A stretch of 64,000 bases of DNA from Perkinsus olseni. Taxonomy: Eukaryota; Perkinsozoa; Perkinsida; Perkinsidae. A program made the translations under genes and the position numbers. Below are positions 1 to 10,815 of the stretch, one piece after another (position 1 is the first letter of the stretch; every line of letters starts with the position of its first letter). The stretch covers positions 62,001-126,000 of the forward strand of contig JABANP010000043.1 in NCBI GenBank assembly GCA_013115135.1. The letters are read 5' to 3'. The notes beneath the pieces were generated by a model. That model did not search any database. It had not been told where the DNA came from and was given only the letters and a program-made list of their open reading frames with translations.

Positions 1-282
1 GGAAAGCTTGAGGTACGAGCACTCCAATAGGAAGATTCCGTCGGGTGGGCTACAAAGAGTTGCCCTCAAGACACAGCGGTCGCCTTGAGTGAAATCCGAT
101 TCGTTCGGACGACTCTTTCGAAGTCTTCGAACTGAATGGAGAACCAGTTGGTTCACCGAAACCCGAACTTTTTGCGAAGCTGGTTTTAGCGTGATCCATA
201 CAACCAAGTTAGTGCGCGTGCTCGCTAGAGGAGAAATCTCATGAATCCATGTGATCTGCCAAAATTTTTTGCCAATTTGCCA

Positions 283-315
283 GGATCTTTTTTTGCCAGT
301 GGCAAAAAAAGATCC
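283..315. repeat. Near-perfect 33-bp palindrome
   Basis: Two 16-base arms (283-298 and 300-315) are exact reverse complements around a single central G. The arms carry a T7/A7 run and a GGATC/GATCC end. No gene was recognised in 1-1454, so this is the clearest structure in that stretch. It could be a small foldback element remnant, or a hairpin terminator with its A/T tracts inside the stem. Function unknown. Confidence 0.8.
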
Positions 316-1454
316 CTGTGTTCACTTTATTTCTTTCTTGACTTTAATAACCGTGTTCTAGCCAGTGAGGGGGATATACTATACTAAATCCGAAATAGGG
401 AGAGATGTAAGCATGATGCTTAAATATGCACCACAATTTCGTTGTACATCACCATCGCGTCGTCGAGCGAGGAGGAACAGATGCAAAGCCTAGCTCGGAA
501 AATAACACAAGAATATCATAAACTCAATATCCAAAAACCGAAGGGGTACTCCACACTGTGGCTGCAAGAAGCGGAGAAACCCCTTAAGCCGCGCACCATG
601 GCGCATTGTACAGCCCTCGAGAGTCAATCTGAGTCCGGGGACTATCTTCGAGGAGCGAAGGGCACCCTGTCCGACCACAGCCTGTGCGTATGACGGCGTC
701 GTACTCTGACGCCCGGAGCGACTGCCATGCAACGTCCCTTGGAACTCTTCGCGAGGAGTCTCTATTCATGAGCGTCCGTTTTGCCGAGGGATTTCCCCCA
801 GCATGTCCGATGCCCGATCGAGCAGAGGATCTGAAGCAGAGCCTGTCGCTGGGAGCTCTGACGCGTGCAGACTGCACGACGTGACGTCGTAGACGCCACA
901 TCTTGGCGCAACTAAACGGCCGATTCTTTCTTTACGCGGACGAACTCAGAGGATTCTCTGATACTCAGTGGCTTGCGCCTGCTTGCCGTGATTCCAGCCA
1001 CCGTCATCCGAGGTTCGACTCCGAAATTCTCACCCCGCGCCGTCCATAACGATGACGAGGTTTTCTTCAAGCACTGTCTCTCGAGTGGCTCGACAACAGC
1101 CTCTTTGGTCATATCGGCTCACATCGGCTGGTCGTGTTCGTCAATCGTGGACTGGTCTTTACAACTTTCGTGCTCCTTGGACTTCTTTAATATCGGCCAT
1201 ACACTATCTCAGATACTGTATGTTGGAGATAGGGATATCCCATCTGTCTCCAGCAAGTTTCGTTCATAGCTTTTCCACTGCACCCTGATACTTGCCGAGA
1301 GGTACTCGAAGCTCGCAATTTCACTCATCTCTTTCTCACTCAGAGAGAGGAGATTCACCTGTCTCGACTATTGACGACCGAGACTAGGGCGGAACAACCG
1401 TTTCATGTTACCTGAGCCAAAACTACTAGCCGAGTTGTGGCCATTTTGTGCAAG

Positions 1455-2506
1455 TGGTCCTATAACTTAGGAGTCCTTCCTTAAGGCGTACCTTAAAGGA
1501 AGGAGTCCTTAACGATCCTTCCTTAAGGGGCAACTCCTTATAACTTTTCAATTTCAAGGATCGTAAGGAGTTCCTTCCTTTAAGGTACACCCCAAGGAGC
1601 ATAAGGGGCGGTTTCTCTCCGAAGATGAGCGGAGCGATGCGGGAATTGAGGTGATCTATTCTGGACTTAGCGTATTTATGGGAAGTTCTATAAACAGTCC
1701 GCACGCTATTGGAACTTCCTACGAATGTCTCTGAAACTTAAGTCCGGTGACTGAGCTTCCGAAATGTTAAGTTGGCTTCTGCCGTGAAGATCGAACACCG
1801 CAAAAAACTAGTAAGACTCCATTAGCGGGAGTCGGGAGCAAGACTCTCCGGGTGCGGTATACAGCAGAAATTTTGTTACTCAACGCTTCACGCGGCACCA
1901 GCCATGAGAGTCAGCGCAACTTGCAGAGCGCCGGTTCATTAATCGGGCAACCCAAGTTCAAGTCCTGGCAGAGCCCCATTGGAGGGCTGCTCACAGAGTA
2001 ACGTGAAAATTTCGAAGTGCAGCAGCGGTGGACAGAAGATGTGGTGGGCTAATGACTCTGGGGAGGAGAACGATTACTTGACGGAGAACGCCATCCTTCA
2101 TGAACCCCCGGACACCTGAATTTGCAATGCGGGCTTCTTGATGTTTGGCGGCGTGGTTATTATGTCGCGCTGGCCATCGAGAGGGTGCCGGATCGATTCT
2201 CGGGGTTGTCAATTCTCAATTTTCTCACTCAAGGAGCCCGTAAGCGGGGGGTAAGCTGGGTCGGAGCAACCTTACGATCCTTACGCTCCTTGTGTAAGGT
2301 CCTTAAGGAGCGGCTCCTAAATGTTATAAGGAGCAACTCCTCAGCTTCCTTCCTTAAGGACCTCACGTAAGGACCTCAAGGTCCTTACTTTAAGGAAGGA
2401 TGCTTAGGACCTTACGCTCCTAAGCCTCCTAAGTGACAAGGAGGAGCTCTTTCCTTAAGGAACTTACGGTCCTTCCTTGAGGAAGGGGTCCTAAGTTATA
2501 GGGCCA
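1455..2506. mobile_element. Foldback/MITE-like element with terminal inverted repeats
   Basis: The left end (TGGTCCTATAACTTAGGA) and the reverse complement of the right end (TGGCCCTATAACTTAGGA) match at 17 of 18 positions. The similarity continues inward through CCTT-rich sequence. Both end zones (about 1455-1600 and 2235-2506) are packed with AAGGA/TCCTT units in both orientations, able to fold into nested hairpins; the middle is ordinary sequence with no convincing ORF. This is the design of a non-autonomous foldback DNA transposon. A clean target-site duplication was not found. Two chance low-complexity clusters are possible, but the matched outer ends argue against that. Confidence 0.6.
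1904..1976 (+). other. tRNA-like sequence (pseudogene or SINE head)
   Basis: The stretch has a D-arm-like box (AGCGCAACTTGCAGAGCGC), an anticodon-arm-like loop with CAT, and a T arm around TTCAAGT with four of five pairs. The 3' acceptor-like bases CAGAGCC have no matching 5' acceptor strand, so it is probably not a working tRNA. It lies inside the 1455-2506 foldback element. Confidence 0.35.
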
Positions 2507-3129
2507 GTGTGTTGCAAGGACTCATCCGTATGGCAGTATTGTGTCTTTGCCGCAACTCCCCAACACTGCTCGATTCTGATATCCCTCCTGATCTAGTCCC
2601 TCATGTCAAGGGGTCCTATCCGTCGTACCACCTCCTAGCTACTACCATATTATCCAAGTATCTCAAGAAGGTTTGTATCAGGTCCGAGACTCATACAAGA
2701 TTACTTATAGCAATCCCTCGTGGCGGTAGGAGAGTATCCTACGGGGTCATCGCGTAACTATCAGTTTCCTTAGGTTGCTTCCTGACCGTACTATTGTCCA
2801 TAACTACAGTTGGCGCCAGTTTCAAAACTCGCGCTACGAACTTGCTCTCGACTGAGTATGGTATGGGAGAGACTGGCCCTGCGTACTTGACTAAACGCAA
2901 GTTCGTCAATCAAGAGGTAGAAACCTGATTAAACGAGAATAGTGGGATTGAACAATAATGCCATAAGCATATCATTTATAAGCCCTTTATACATGGGTCA
3001 TGATACAGAAAACCCACAGCGAGAGTCTATTAATCACACTGTAAATCAGGAGTATGTCGTTTTGACAAGACTGTATCGATAGCTTCGTGCCATGTGGGCA
3101 AGAACTCCCAAGTGAACGAGGAGATGAGC
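2507..3129. other. No gene recognised
   Basis: Only short open frames without recognisable domains are present, and I could not connect them by splice sites. No repeat or RNA gene stood out. Confidence 0.5.
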
Positions 3130-3639
3130 TCAGAAAATGAAAAAGATACTCAGCAGCCACAACACGAAGGGGTTCGTCGTATCCTTCGCTTGGATGGCCG
3201 CGGGTCGTGAAAGGTCGGTAGCACCAGTTGCCAGAGTACTTGAGTCGGCAGCGAACACTTGAGACAGGAGAGACACATAGAAAGGATCTTCGTTGTTTTC
3301 AGCGGCGTAGGCCAGTACTGGTAGTATGACGCTGTCATCGATACCGAGTAAGCTCAAGTCGTCTTGCATTTGTTCTGCCAAACTCGTCCAGAACGGATCC
3401 TCACTGTCCTGGGCTACGGCGGCCAGAGGTGGTGGTATGTCGTCTAGAGAGCTCAACTTGTGTTGCATCTGAGCTACGAGCCACGTCCATACATACTGTT
3501 CATCTTCTGCGGCCGCTGCAGTCACAGGCGCCGGTCGGTTGCTGCCCTTGGGAGCGAGGAAGGTTGGATGGTTGGGCACTTGGGCCACACTGAAAACGAT
3601 CAGTGGCACCGCTAGTAGATACTTCAGGGTGAGAGACAT
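3130..3639 (-). CDS. Secreted helical-repeat protein, possibly GPI-anchored
   Basis: This is a 169-residue protein read from the ATG at 3639. That start is preferred to the upstream in-frame one because it begins directly with a signal peptide (MSLTLKYLLAVPLIVFSVAQ). The mature part has three loose repeats of about 33-37 residues, each opening with an acidic pair followed by an aromatic (EDEQYVW, EDPFWTS, EDPFYVS) and continuing with QMQ/L-rich helix. A final short unit (TNPFVLWLLSIFFIF) is a hydrophobic C-terminus like a GPI-attachment signal. I do not recognise the family. A surface or secreted role is inferred from the signals only. It stands alone between repeat-rich stretches. Confidence 0.6.
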   Translation of the reverse strand: MSLTLKYLLAVPLIVFSVAQVPNHPTFLAPKGSNRPAPVTAAAAEDEQYVWTWLVAQMQHKLSSLDDIPPPLAAVAQDSEDPFWTSLAEQMQDDLSLLGIDDSVILPVLAYAAENNEDPFYVSLLSQVFAADSSTLATGATDLSRPAAIQAKDTTNPFVLWLLSIFFIF

Positions 3640-4078
3640 ACTTCGCAGAGAAAGGAAGCTCTGAGTGAAACGAGGGAGATAGTTGCTCGATTGCCTGGCT
3701 TTTGACGGACACGAGAAGTGCAGGGCAGTCCACGTAGGCCCCAAGGGGTCTCCCCTACCGCAAGACCGCTTTCGTCCCGTGCCCCGAATCTACTGCGCAA
3801 CGAGTGGATCTTGAAACCCACAGGAGAACCGCACCCTCTCCACTACGTTGCAGTTCAGCTGATACTCGAGATAGTGCTTGAAGACTTAGGAAGATCTAGG
3901 GCTGATCGTGATCATAAGCGTGATCCGTAGCTTATTCTAGCACGCATTCTGCGTCACGAATACTCATACACGCAAGTGGGAAGCGCAGAATGATACCAGA
4001 TGCAAGTAGGTAGCGATACCGGGACTAATAAGTAGCAATGATGGTAGTCGCAGCGATAGACTTTTCCCCAGTACTTAA

Positions 4079-4124
4079 AAGTTCCTTTGTAGAAGTACGG
4101 TAACCGTAAATTACAAAGGAACTT
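4079..4124. repeat. 46-bp nested hairpin
   Basis: Outer arms of 13 bases (4079-4091 and 4112-4124) are exact reverse complements. Between them lies a second odd-centred palindrome (TACGGTAACCGTA, 4096-4108). The sequence could form a two-tier cruciform or RNA hairpin. Upstream (3955-4000) is a stretch resembling 59876-59920, so it may be part of a dispersed repeat. No gene was recognised in 3640-5281. Confidence 0.75.
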
Positions 4125-5281
4125 CCAAGTATGACCCCACTGCGGGTTTTCGCTATTGGGCACGCACGAGCCCAGCCGTCGCGGGGCATCATTACGTTGT
4201 AACGTTACTGGTTCCTCTCATAATGCACCTGTCCTGGCAGGCACTATGCCGTGTAGACGTGCTGGACGGAGTCGATAGAAACCTCTCAGTTACTGACACT
4301 CTACGGTTTCAATGGAAGGCAGTCTCCGTACAAACGAGGGAGACTGTCTCCCTCGCTGCACGACAGCACGCGTGCTCATAGTCTACGACCCTTCAGCTTC
4401 GGCCTGGAGGGGCTGCGAGGCCTCTGTGCGTTCAAGTAGCAGTGGCCATCTTCGAAGACCTACTCTCGCACGACTCGAGATTTTCGCGAGAACGATGTAT
4501 CGGATCCCACCGAACTCGTTCAACTGTGGCGGTGTCACGGTGACGCCGCAGTCGGTTAGAACTACTCTCACAGGCTGAGGTAGCATCCCCGGCTCGTGAG
4601 TGTGGTCTACGCCATGTAGTCAGACGAAGCGGAATGACCTTCCACACCGGCTCTTCTGCTCAAGGGGGAGTACGCGGCCAAGGACTTCACAGCAGCGTAA
4701 CTTGAGATCTCGGGTTCGGACCCTGGGCTAGTCATTTCTCCCGACATTTTTTGGCTTCTTTCATTTCCGCGCCGCCTTGCATTGCCTTCCCACAGACATA
4801 GCAGATTATTGACGCCTTTCGCACAGGGAATTCTCTGTTCGATTGAGTAGGCTGATGCCTGTGTGAGCGCTCCCTGTTGGTGCTCCGACAGAAACTGCAA
4901 ACTCATCAGCATAGGTCCGCCTTACGTCGTATGAGGAATCCCCACATCGGTTCCTCCTAAGGAGGGCCTCCTCGCTGTGAGTCAGGTTGGTCACACTCAG
5001 TACGACTCTAGTATCATGGTAGGGTACTCTCGAAAGGTCCAGCAGCATGATAATGTTGCTGATACTGGTTTTTCGATCCACGTGGGGCTCTCGGTTCAGT
5101 CTCCCCTCCTAGACCGGGATAGCACTCCTCAATATGGAACGTTTACTGACGGATGTGGCGGAGCGTCTTCGGGCTTCGGCAAGAGTGCGACGATTCGGTC
5201 TTGCTAGGGGTTGGAAGGCCCTCGAAATGATCACGGCTTGTTTCAGTTTGGTGCTCTCAGTCGCCCAATTTTAACCAGATA

Positions 5282-5846
5282 ATGGGGAATCTCTGCTGCT
5301 GTTTCGACGGTCCCACCACCACTGCGGCCATGCCCCCTCCAGCCACGACTACGGTCACCCGTAGCACCTATGTAGCCCCAGGAGCCCCTCAAAACTTCAC
5401 GTATGGGGCCCAGCCGGTGGAAGAGGTGAAGCCCGCTGTCATGTCACAGCCCGCCCAACCCCATCAGATCGTGTTTGCCCGATGGTCGTGTCGCCGTCCT
5501 CGGTTCTGATGGTCAGTACTATCCAGTAGCACAGAACCAGCAATCTGTGGCCTCAGTGAGCACTGTGCAGACTGCCCCACAGCCACCTGTCGTCCAGAAC
5601 CAAGTGGTAGAGACCCACACCACTACTGTTGTTGAACACTCCGCCCCTGCCGCCCCTCAGCCTGAGGTCGGCCTAGGCACTGCCATGCTGGCTGGTACGG
5701 CTGGATTCCTGGGGGGTATGATGCTGGGCAGTGCGATGGAGCAACCATCGACAACTGTCGTGGTGGAGGAGTCCCCGGTGGTGATTGAGGAGAGCCCTAC
5801 TATAATAGAGGAGACTGTGATCATTGATGATGACGATGATTGGTGA
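5282..5846 (+). CDS. Acylated glycine-zipper protein (one frame break)
   Basis: The N-terminus MGNLCCC is a classic N-myristoylation plus palmitoylation signal, so the protein should sit on the cytosolic face of a membrane. A Pro/Thr/Val/Gln-rich low-complexity region follows, then a PDGRVAVLGSDGQYYPV-like segment, a glycine-rich hydrophobic stretch with GxxxG spacing (GTAMLAGTAGFLGGMMLG), and a very acidic tail (IIDDDDDW) ending at the stop at 5844-5846. The reading frame changes by one extra base around 5473-5480 (a T run next to GCCC). Composition on the two sides of the break matches, so I treat it as one gene. Family unknown. Confidence 0.6.
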
Positions 5847-6262
5847 TTGACTTCAACAACAAGAGCAAGAGGACCTGAGGAGCTTCTTCCCAGCGAAGAG
5901 CCCCCGTTCTCTCTCGCCGTTGATTACTCATAATTTTCCCTAGGGCAATGACCCCAGCGGCCGATAGCCACTGTGAGGGCTGTCGTCGGCCATGACGTCA
6001 CCGTTGGTACTTTTCCTAAGTGGTATGCTCATCCGTACGGCAGAAGATCGCTCTTCCTGCTCACGTTTTTTACTGGACTATCATCCGTCCCGTGGACTGC
6101 CACCTCACGCAGCAGCGGTGGTCCTCGCGACGGCTTTCAGTGATAATTCAGCGAAGCTTAGAATCACTATCCTATTGATTTCTCATCAGCCCGGTTTTGC
6201 GTTCTAGTGCGGACTCTTCGGCACCCCTCCTTGCTCGGCAGTTCCGTCCCTCCCCTCCTTCA

Positions 6263-7022
6263 ATGAGAGCTCTCACCGAGGAAGAGACCCGGCAGGTTTT
6301 CGAGAAGCTGAAGAAGTTCCTAGGGGCCAACCTGCAGCTACTGGTCGATCGGGCTGACGGCGAAAACTACGTATTCAGGCTCCACAAGGACAGGTATTAT
6401 GGGAGGGTTCTGAGTAGTGCAAGGGTCAACCTTGGATACCTCAGGGTCTTCTACATGTCCGAAAATCTCCTCCGCAAGGCTCAGCATATCCCCAGGAAGT
6501 GCCTACTTTCGGCGGGTGTTTGCTTCGGCAAGTTCACCCACTCGAGGAAGTTCCGTCTTCATATCACTTGTCTGGATTACCTCGCTAAGTTGGCCACGGT
6601 AAGATGCGTAAATCGTCAACCGGAGAGAATCTTTCCGTTTTGGTCAGCACAAGATTTGGGTGAAGCCTACGGGAGAGCAGAGCTTTGTCTATGGCAACCA
6701 CGTCGTGAAGGTAGCGCGGATTCTCGGTGACCGTATCTTAGGTCGCCCCTGGGTTCGCAGGAAATCATGGCTGTCAGGCTCACCTCCGTCGTGTGACTGA
6801 AGACACTCCGGCGAACACAGGAGTGGTCATCCTGAATGAGCAGGAGGTTCCGCTGGGCTTCGGTGTCACCGCTAAGAGCGTTGGAGAATGCCGTACGGCT
6901 GGACCGGAACAGATCGTCGTGTAGGGGATTCGTGGCCGTCCCGTGGACGCGTATTGCCATCCTTCAGGTACCATCAATCGGATATTGGAGAGTACCTTCG
7001 CGAAGAGGCCAACCTCGTGTAG
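6263..7022 (+). CDS. NIP7: 60S ribosome biogenesis factor NIP7
   Basis: Five exons were assembled by hand: 6263-6393, 6445-6598, 6648-6710, 6778-6920 and 6968-7022. The introns are GT-AG and 47-67 bp. All phases close and give 181 residues, the usual NIP7 length (human 180). Diagnostic stretches are [15 protein letters not shown] at the start, [24 protein letters not shown], the VPLGFG block in the C-terminal PUA-type RNA-binding domain, and [11 protein letters not shown] at the end. NIP7 acts in nucleolar maturation of 27S pre-rRNA and 60S subunit assembly. No frame breaks were found. The next gene starts only 145 bp downstream on the same strand. Confidence 0.93.
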
Positions 7023-7167
7023 ACTACTCGACCTACGCCCTTCAGGATTCTCCCTACCAACGTTTCTCGATCACTAATGGTGTTGTAGTTGATCACCAGG
7101 GCCGTATCGGGAGGGTTGTCGGAAGACTTCTTGGGTGCAGTGCTAAATCCCTAAGAGCTTTCTAACC

Positions 7168-8734
7168 ATGGGTGTGGAACAAAGTCCCTTCCTCTCGCCG
7201 CAGGAGCTGCCGTCGTACGAGTCGGCGGCCATGAAGAACCTCGTGAGTTCTCTCCGCCACTACCAACTCAGCAACTCATCCCCCTCAGACTACTCTGGAG
7301 GGCCACGGCTACTCGACTCCCCTCAGCACAGTTTTCAACATAGTCAATACGATGGTCGGACTAGGTACGGCCCGCCTCCGCCTCCCATTGTCGATCCACT
7401 GCCGCTCAGGCATGTTCGCATTGCCGTACGTATTTGGCGCCGTGGGGTATCTCACAGGGTCGATCATTTTCATAGGAGCCGTTCTGGCCTCCTACCTCTC
7501 AGCGTAGTAGCATCACCATCTCTCTCGCTCGATAGCTGCTACTGTAGGTACGTGCTGACGATGGTTTTATCGGGTTACTTGGAGGAGTACAGCTACTATG
7601 CGCTGGCCATTCGACTTTTCAAAGGCCACGCCATGTCCGTGGCAATCGACGCCGTCCTCGCCGTCGTACTGTTCGGTGTAAGAACGGGCGAGTATCTCCT
7701 CTTTTTAGGGTTCTCTTTTACTCGGTGTTCATCTTCAGGTTATCAGCATGACGTTCGTGGTTTCGTTCGACTCGGTCCATTCCTACTTCCCAGGCGTCCC
7801 TCGGTGGATGCTAGGCGGCATGGCGGCCTTGGCAGGATGGGCGGCGTCCCTGCCGAAGTCCCTTCACGGCGTGAGGTTCGCCTCTTACACTGGAGTGGGC
7901 CTCATGCTACTCATATGGGTATCGGTAGTCTTCACGGCCATCATCGCTCCCCATAGACTGGAATTGATGGATGAAGAACTCGTACCGCCGCCGCCGGACA
8001 CCGCGAGGTCGTGGGTTCCATTCTCACAGGTGACATTTTTCGTCATACCCTTCCCCTCCTTCATCCTTCTCTCAGGCGGCCTCCGCGGGAATCTTCTCTT
8101 TCATCATGCACATCAACCTCCCCTGCCTTCACGGTGAGCTCAAGCCCGTCGACCAGACCTAAGATGCCCCTGCTGCTGGCGATCGCCCTATCGTGGGCCT
8201 TCGCCATGTACATCATATTCGCCGTCTGTGCTTCCTCCAGCCCTCTGTTCCTGTATGGAAGGGCTCCCGATCTCCTCATGACTCTACCACGGACACTACT
8301 CTTCGACACATGCCGGGTCCTCATGGCGCTGGTGAACATCACCAAGACGCCTCTGCTCCTGCATCCACTACGACAGGTCATCGATACCAGGTTGAACGTT
8401 CCGGAACAACTCAACTGGCTGGCCACCTCCGCCATCATCCTCATCTCCTATTGTCTTTTTCCTGTGGTTCAATTCTCTCGTCGAGGCTGTGTCGGTCATC
8501 TCCGCTATCTGTTCGATACTCACCGTCCAGTGGTTTCCAGCCGTCTGTCTGTGGGCATCAGCCAAGCTGGACGCCACTCGAAGAGGGGCTGCCCTGCTCC
8601 CACGCAGATCAGACTACCATACCTGCCTATGGTCAGTTACAACTCGCCGCGTGGTGGCGGTCATGCTGGGCCTCCTCGGCATCTTGGTAGCGGTTTTGAC
8701 CGGCCCTTCTATTGTACACCTTGTAACGAAGTGA
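7168..8734 (+). CDS. Amino-acid transporter, AAAP/SLC36-SLC38 type
   Basis: Exons 7168-7242, 7289-7364, 7410-7503, 7548-7677, 7739-8029 and 8076-8734 are separated by 44-61 bp GT-AG introns in consistent phase. The first membrane helix has the family signature NIVNTMVGLG followed by MFALPYVFGAVGYL. Later helices include the FSF..H.N.P..HGEL block before a conserved basic loop, then further hydrophobic segments to the end. The likely role is proton- or sodium-coupled amino-acid transport across the plasma membrane or a vacuole. Two one-base excesses break the last exon: one at 8160 (ACC T AAG) and one in the T run 8456-8460. With them corrected, the final helices read through to the stop at 8732-8734. 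Confidence 0.68.
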
Positions 8735-8852
8735 CTTTTCTCAGAGTAAAATGATTGTTATTAATATGAAGCATTTCTTTCCCTCAAGGATTTGCGTTAT
8801 CAGTGACAGTTTCCGGTCGGAGGAATCCTCATCGGAGCGCGTTGGTGGGAGA

Positions 8853-8943
8853 CGAACGCAAACACAAGCAACGGTGAAGAAACGTGGATCATCCTCGGGC
8901 GAGGAGTTTATCAACACGGCTGGAAAACGTGCCGTCCTCTTCG
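8853..8943 (-). pseudogene. Detached copy of the 3' end of the 11.7-13.7 kb gene
   Basis: By eye, 82 of 91 bases match 11703-11793. On the minus strand it encodes EEDGTFSSRVDKLLARG and a stop, against EEDGAFTSRVDKLLVRG and a stop in the large gene, followed by the same 3' flank. Most differences fall at third codon positions or in the flank. No matching upstream coding sequence is present, so it is a tail fragment left by duplication or recombination. Confidence 0.75.
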
Positions 8944-9568
8944 GAAATTTCCGTTGGGAATTTTCCCCAGTGAAGCCCGGTGTCCCTTGCATTCTTGCGG
9001 ACTTTCGAGCTCTACAGCGATTTCCATCGATGGGGTCAGACTGTCGAACTTCAGAACCGTGAAGGCAGACCAGTATCCCTTCAACCTGAGATGGTGGCTT
9101 GATGGTTCACGTTGTCAATCTAAATTTAATATCGTTTTCCACACGCCGACGGGAGGTCGTCGAACGGGTTGAGATGAATCGTAAGTAGACCAGCGTATAA
9201 GCCCGGCGACTGTCGAGACATCTTCGCAGTAACCCGTACACTATGCTGCACTGCTTCCAAACACCTCCTTTACTAACATAACCATCACCTTGACGCGAAC
9301 GGGCGTAGTGGAAGTGCGGCTCCGAAACACGCATACCCATTCAGCGGTACGATCCCTCGTCCGTCCCCTCATTCTAGAAACTCTAAGACGTTTGAATGCG
9401 TGGTACTCCGAAATGGTCTAAATCTCGCAGCTTGCCTACACCCGAAGGAATTGCATATTTTGGGTCAGCGCGAGTTGAGTTATGCTTGTTTGCTAAGTGA
9501 TGCCTGGTACCGTGTCCCGACAAAGGCACTACGAGGTCGGCTCCCGGATGTTCAAACCAGGCACACCA

Positions 9569-10140
9569 TGACCCTCAATAATGACGCGAAAACGACCAAG
9601 GTGGAGAGCTCTGTGTTCTTGTGGATGCCTTGCTCGGTGTCACAAGATGCCAACCGTCAACATCCAATTTTCCTATCTTTCCCTTTTGCAGACTGTTGTG
9701 GGGTATCTTGAGACCCCAGGTGATGTTCCACCCCGTGTTATCGACGTAGCACATTTCGAGTTTCCTGACGAGTAAGGTTTCTCAAGTCAACTGTTTTGCA
9801 TCCTCCTATTCTCAGGAAAAGGGATTACTTCAAGTTTGCATTCGTCGCTGACGAAGACGCGTTAAAAAGATTTAACAATCCATTGATAGAAATGTTGAAT
9901 GCAAGCGAGGCTACACCGAGGAGCCCACCCTCACTAAAAGAGCATCTCATGCACAACTTGGGCTCTGAGATCCTGGAGGGATACGAAGAGAAGTTTAATC
10001 ACAACAAAGAGCTGTACTGCATGCTGCAGTCAACACCCAGTCGTGGACCGGTAAGGTTGGACTCTGGGAAGCTGCCAATACTCGCCATTTCACTGCGAGT
10101 TCACGACTCAGATCTTTGCCCGCTTCACGACTCACCTTAG
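9569..10140 (+). CDS. Unrecognised three-exon gene
   Basis: Exons end and begin at 9636|9692, 9771|9816 with GT-AG introns of 55 and 44 bp in matching phase. The last exon runs to the stop at 10138-10140. The encoded segment reads VESSVFLWMPCS, TVVGYLETPGDVPPRVIDVAHFEFPDE (two short pieces of one exon), then KRDYFKFAFVADEDALKRF and a Glu/Lys-rich helical tail. The start is uncertain: 9569 is the first ATG in the best exon, and the frame is open upstream to about 9400. A +1 frame near 10100 continues as FARFTTHLSRAKPGD to about 10222, so the C-terminus may be longer. No known domain was recognised. Confidence 0.45.
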
Positions 10141-10470
10141 CAGGGCAAAGCCAGGCGACGCTTTCGTGCTTAGAGCGATGAAGGCGGAGCCTTGCGTCTA
10201 CCATGAACGACTTGCATGGTAGGCCTTCTCCATTTTAGGAGTGCCCGTACCTGGTATTTTTCGGCGAGTGGAATATGCAGGCTACGCAGCTATTTTTCGG
10301 CTAGTCATCGGAACCACTTCTCTCTCATCCATCCCGCGAACGATTCTGGATCGGGATTCAGCCAAGGATTTCTGGTCAGAAGTGCCTAGAGATCGATTCG
10401 GGCGCAGCGGCGAATATGATCGTTTCTACGCAAAAATTACTCCGATCGTTAGTAGAGGCGGAAACACGAG

Positions 10471-10815
10471 ATGCAGCTTAGCGTCATAGCATTCGCAGCA
10501 CTCAGTGTTCTCTTCTTTGCTCGTTATTGAGGCCTTGGTATTCCGTACAGGTCTGTCGATCCGAAGTTCCACGCTGACAGGCTCACCGAATTACTGTCTG
10601 GGAGTGAGGAAGCGATACCTCTAGAGGGAGAGAGCGCTAAAATGACGTGCGAAAGGCAGGTGAGGTTTTATAGTGAGTACATATCACCGCCCGAAGGGCC
10701 CATTCTCCCTGATACGTGGCCGACCAGAAAAATTTCTCGTCCTTTGAGTACTCTGGAGCATGCCCGGAATATTTTCCATTGGCTGACGAATGGGACTGTC
10801 CAGCCCAAAACCTAA
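10471..10815 (+). pseudogene. Secreted-type ORF interrupted by in-frame TGA
   Basis: The ATG at 10471 opens a signal-peptide-like segment (MQLSVIAFAALSVLFFARY), then an in-frame TGA, then about 95 codons in the same frame that look coding (SVDPKFHADRLTELLSG, ISPPEGPILPDTWPTRK) to the TAA at 10813-10815. An intron removing the TGA does not keep phase and would be under 30 bp. It may be a pseudogene, a sequence error or a recoded TGA. No homologue was recognised. Confidence 0.35.

Noticed and set aside
4312..4912. Several overlapping ORFs of 67-101 codons
   Set aside because: No domain, no start context and no splice partners; overlapping on both strands as expected by chance.
8462..8528. GT-AG intron in place of the second frame break in the transporter
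   Set aside because: It would remove the hydrophobic segment FLWFNSLVEAVSVISAI that fits a membrane helix of the family; a one-base excess in the T5 run explains the frame better.
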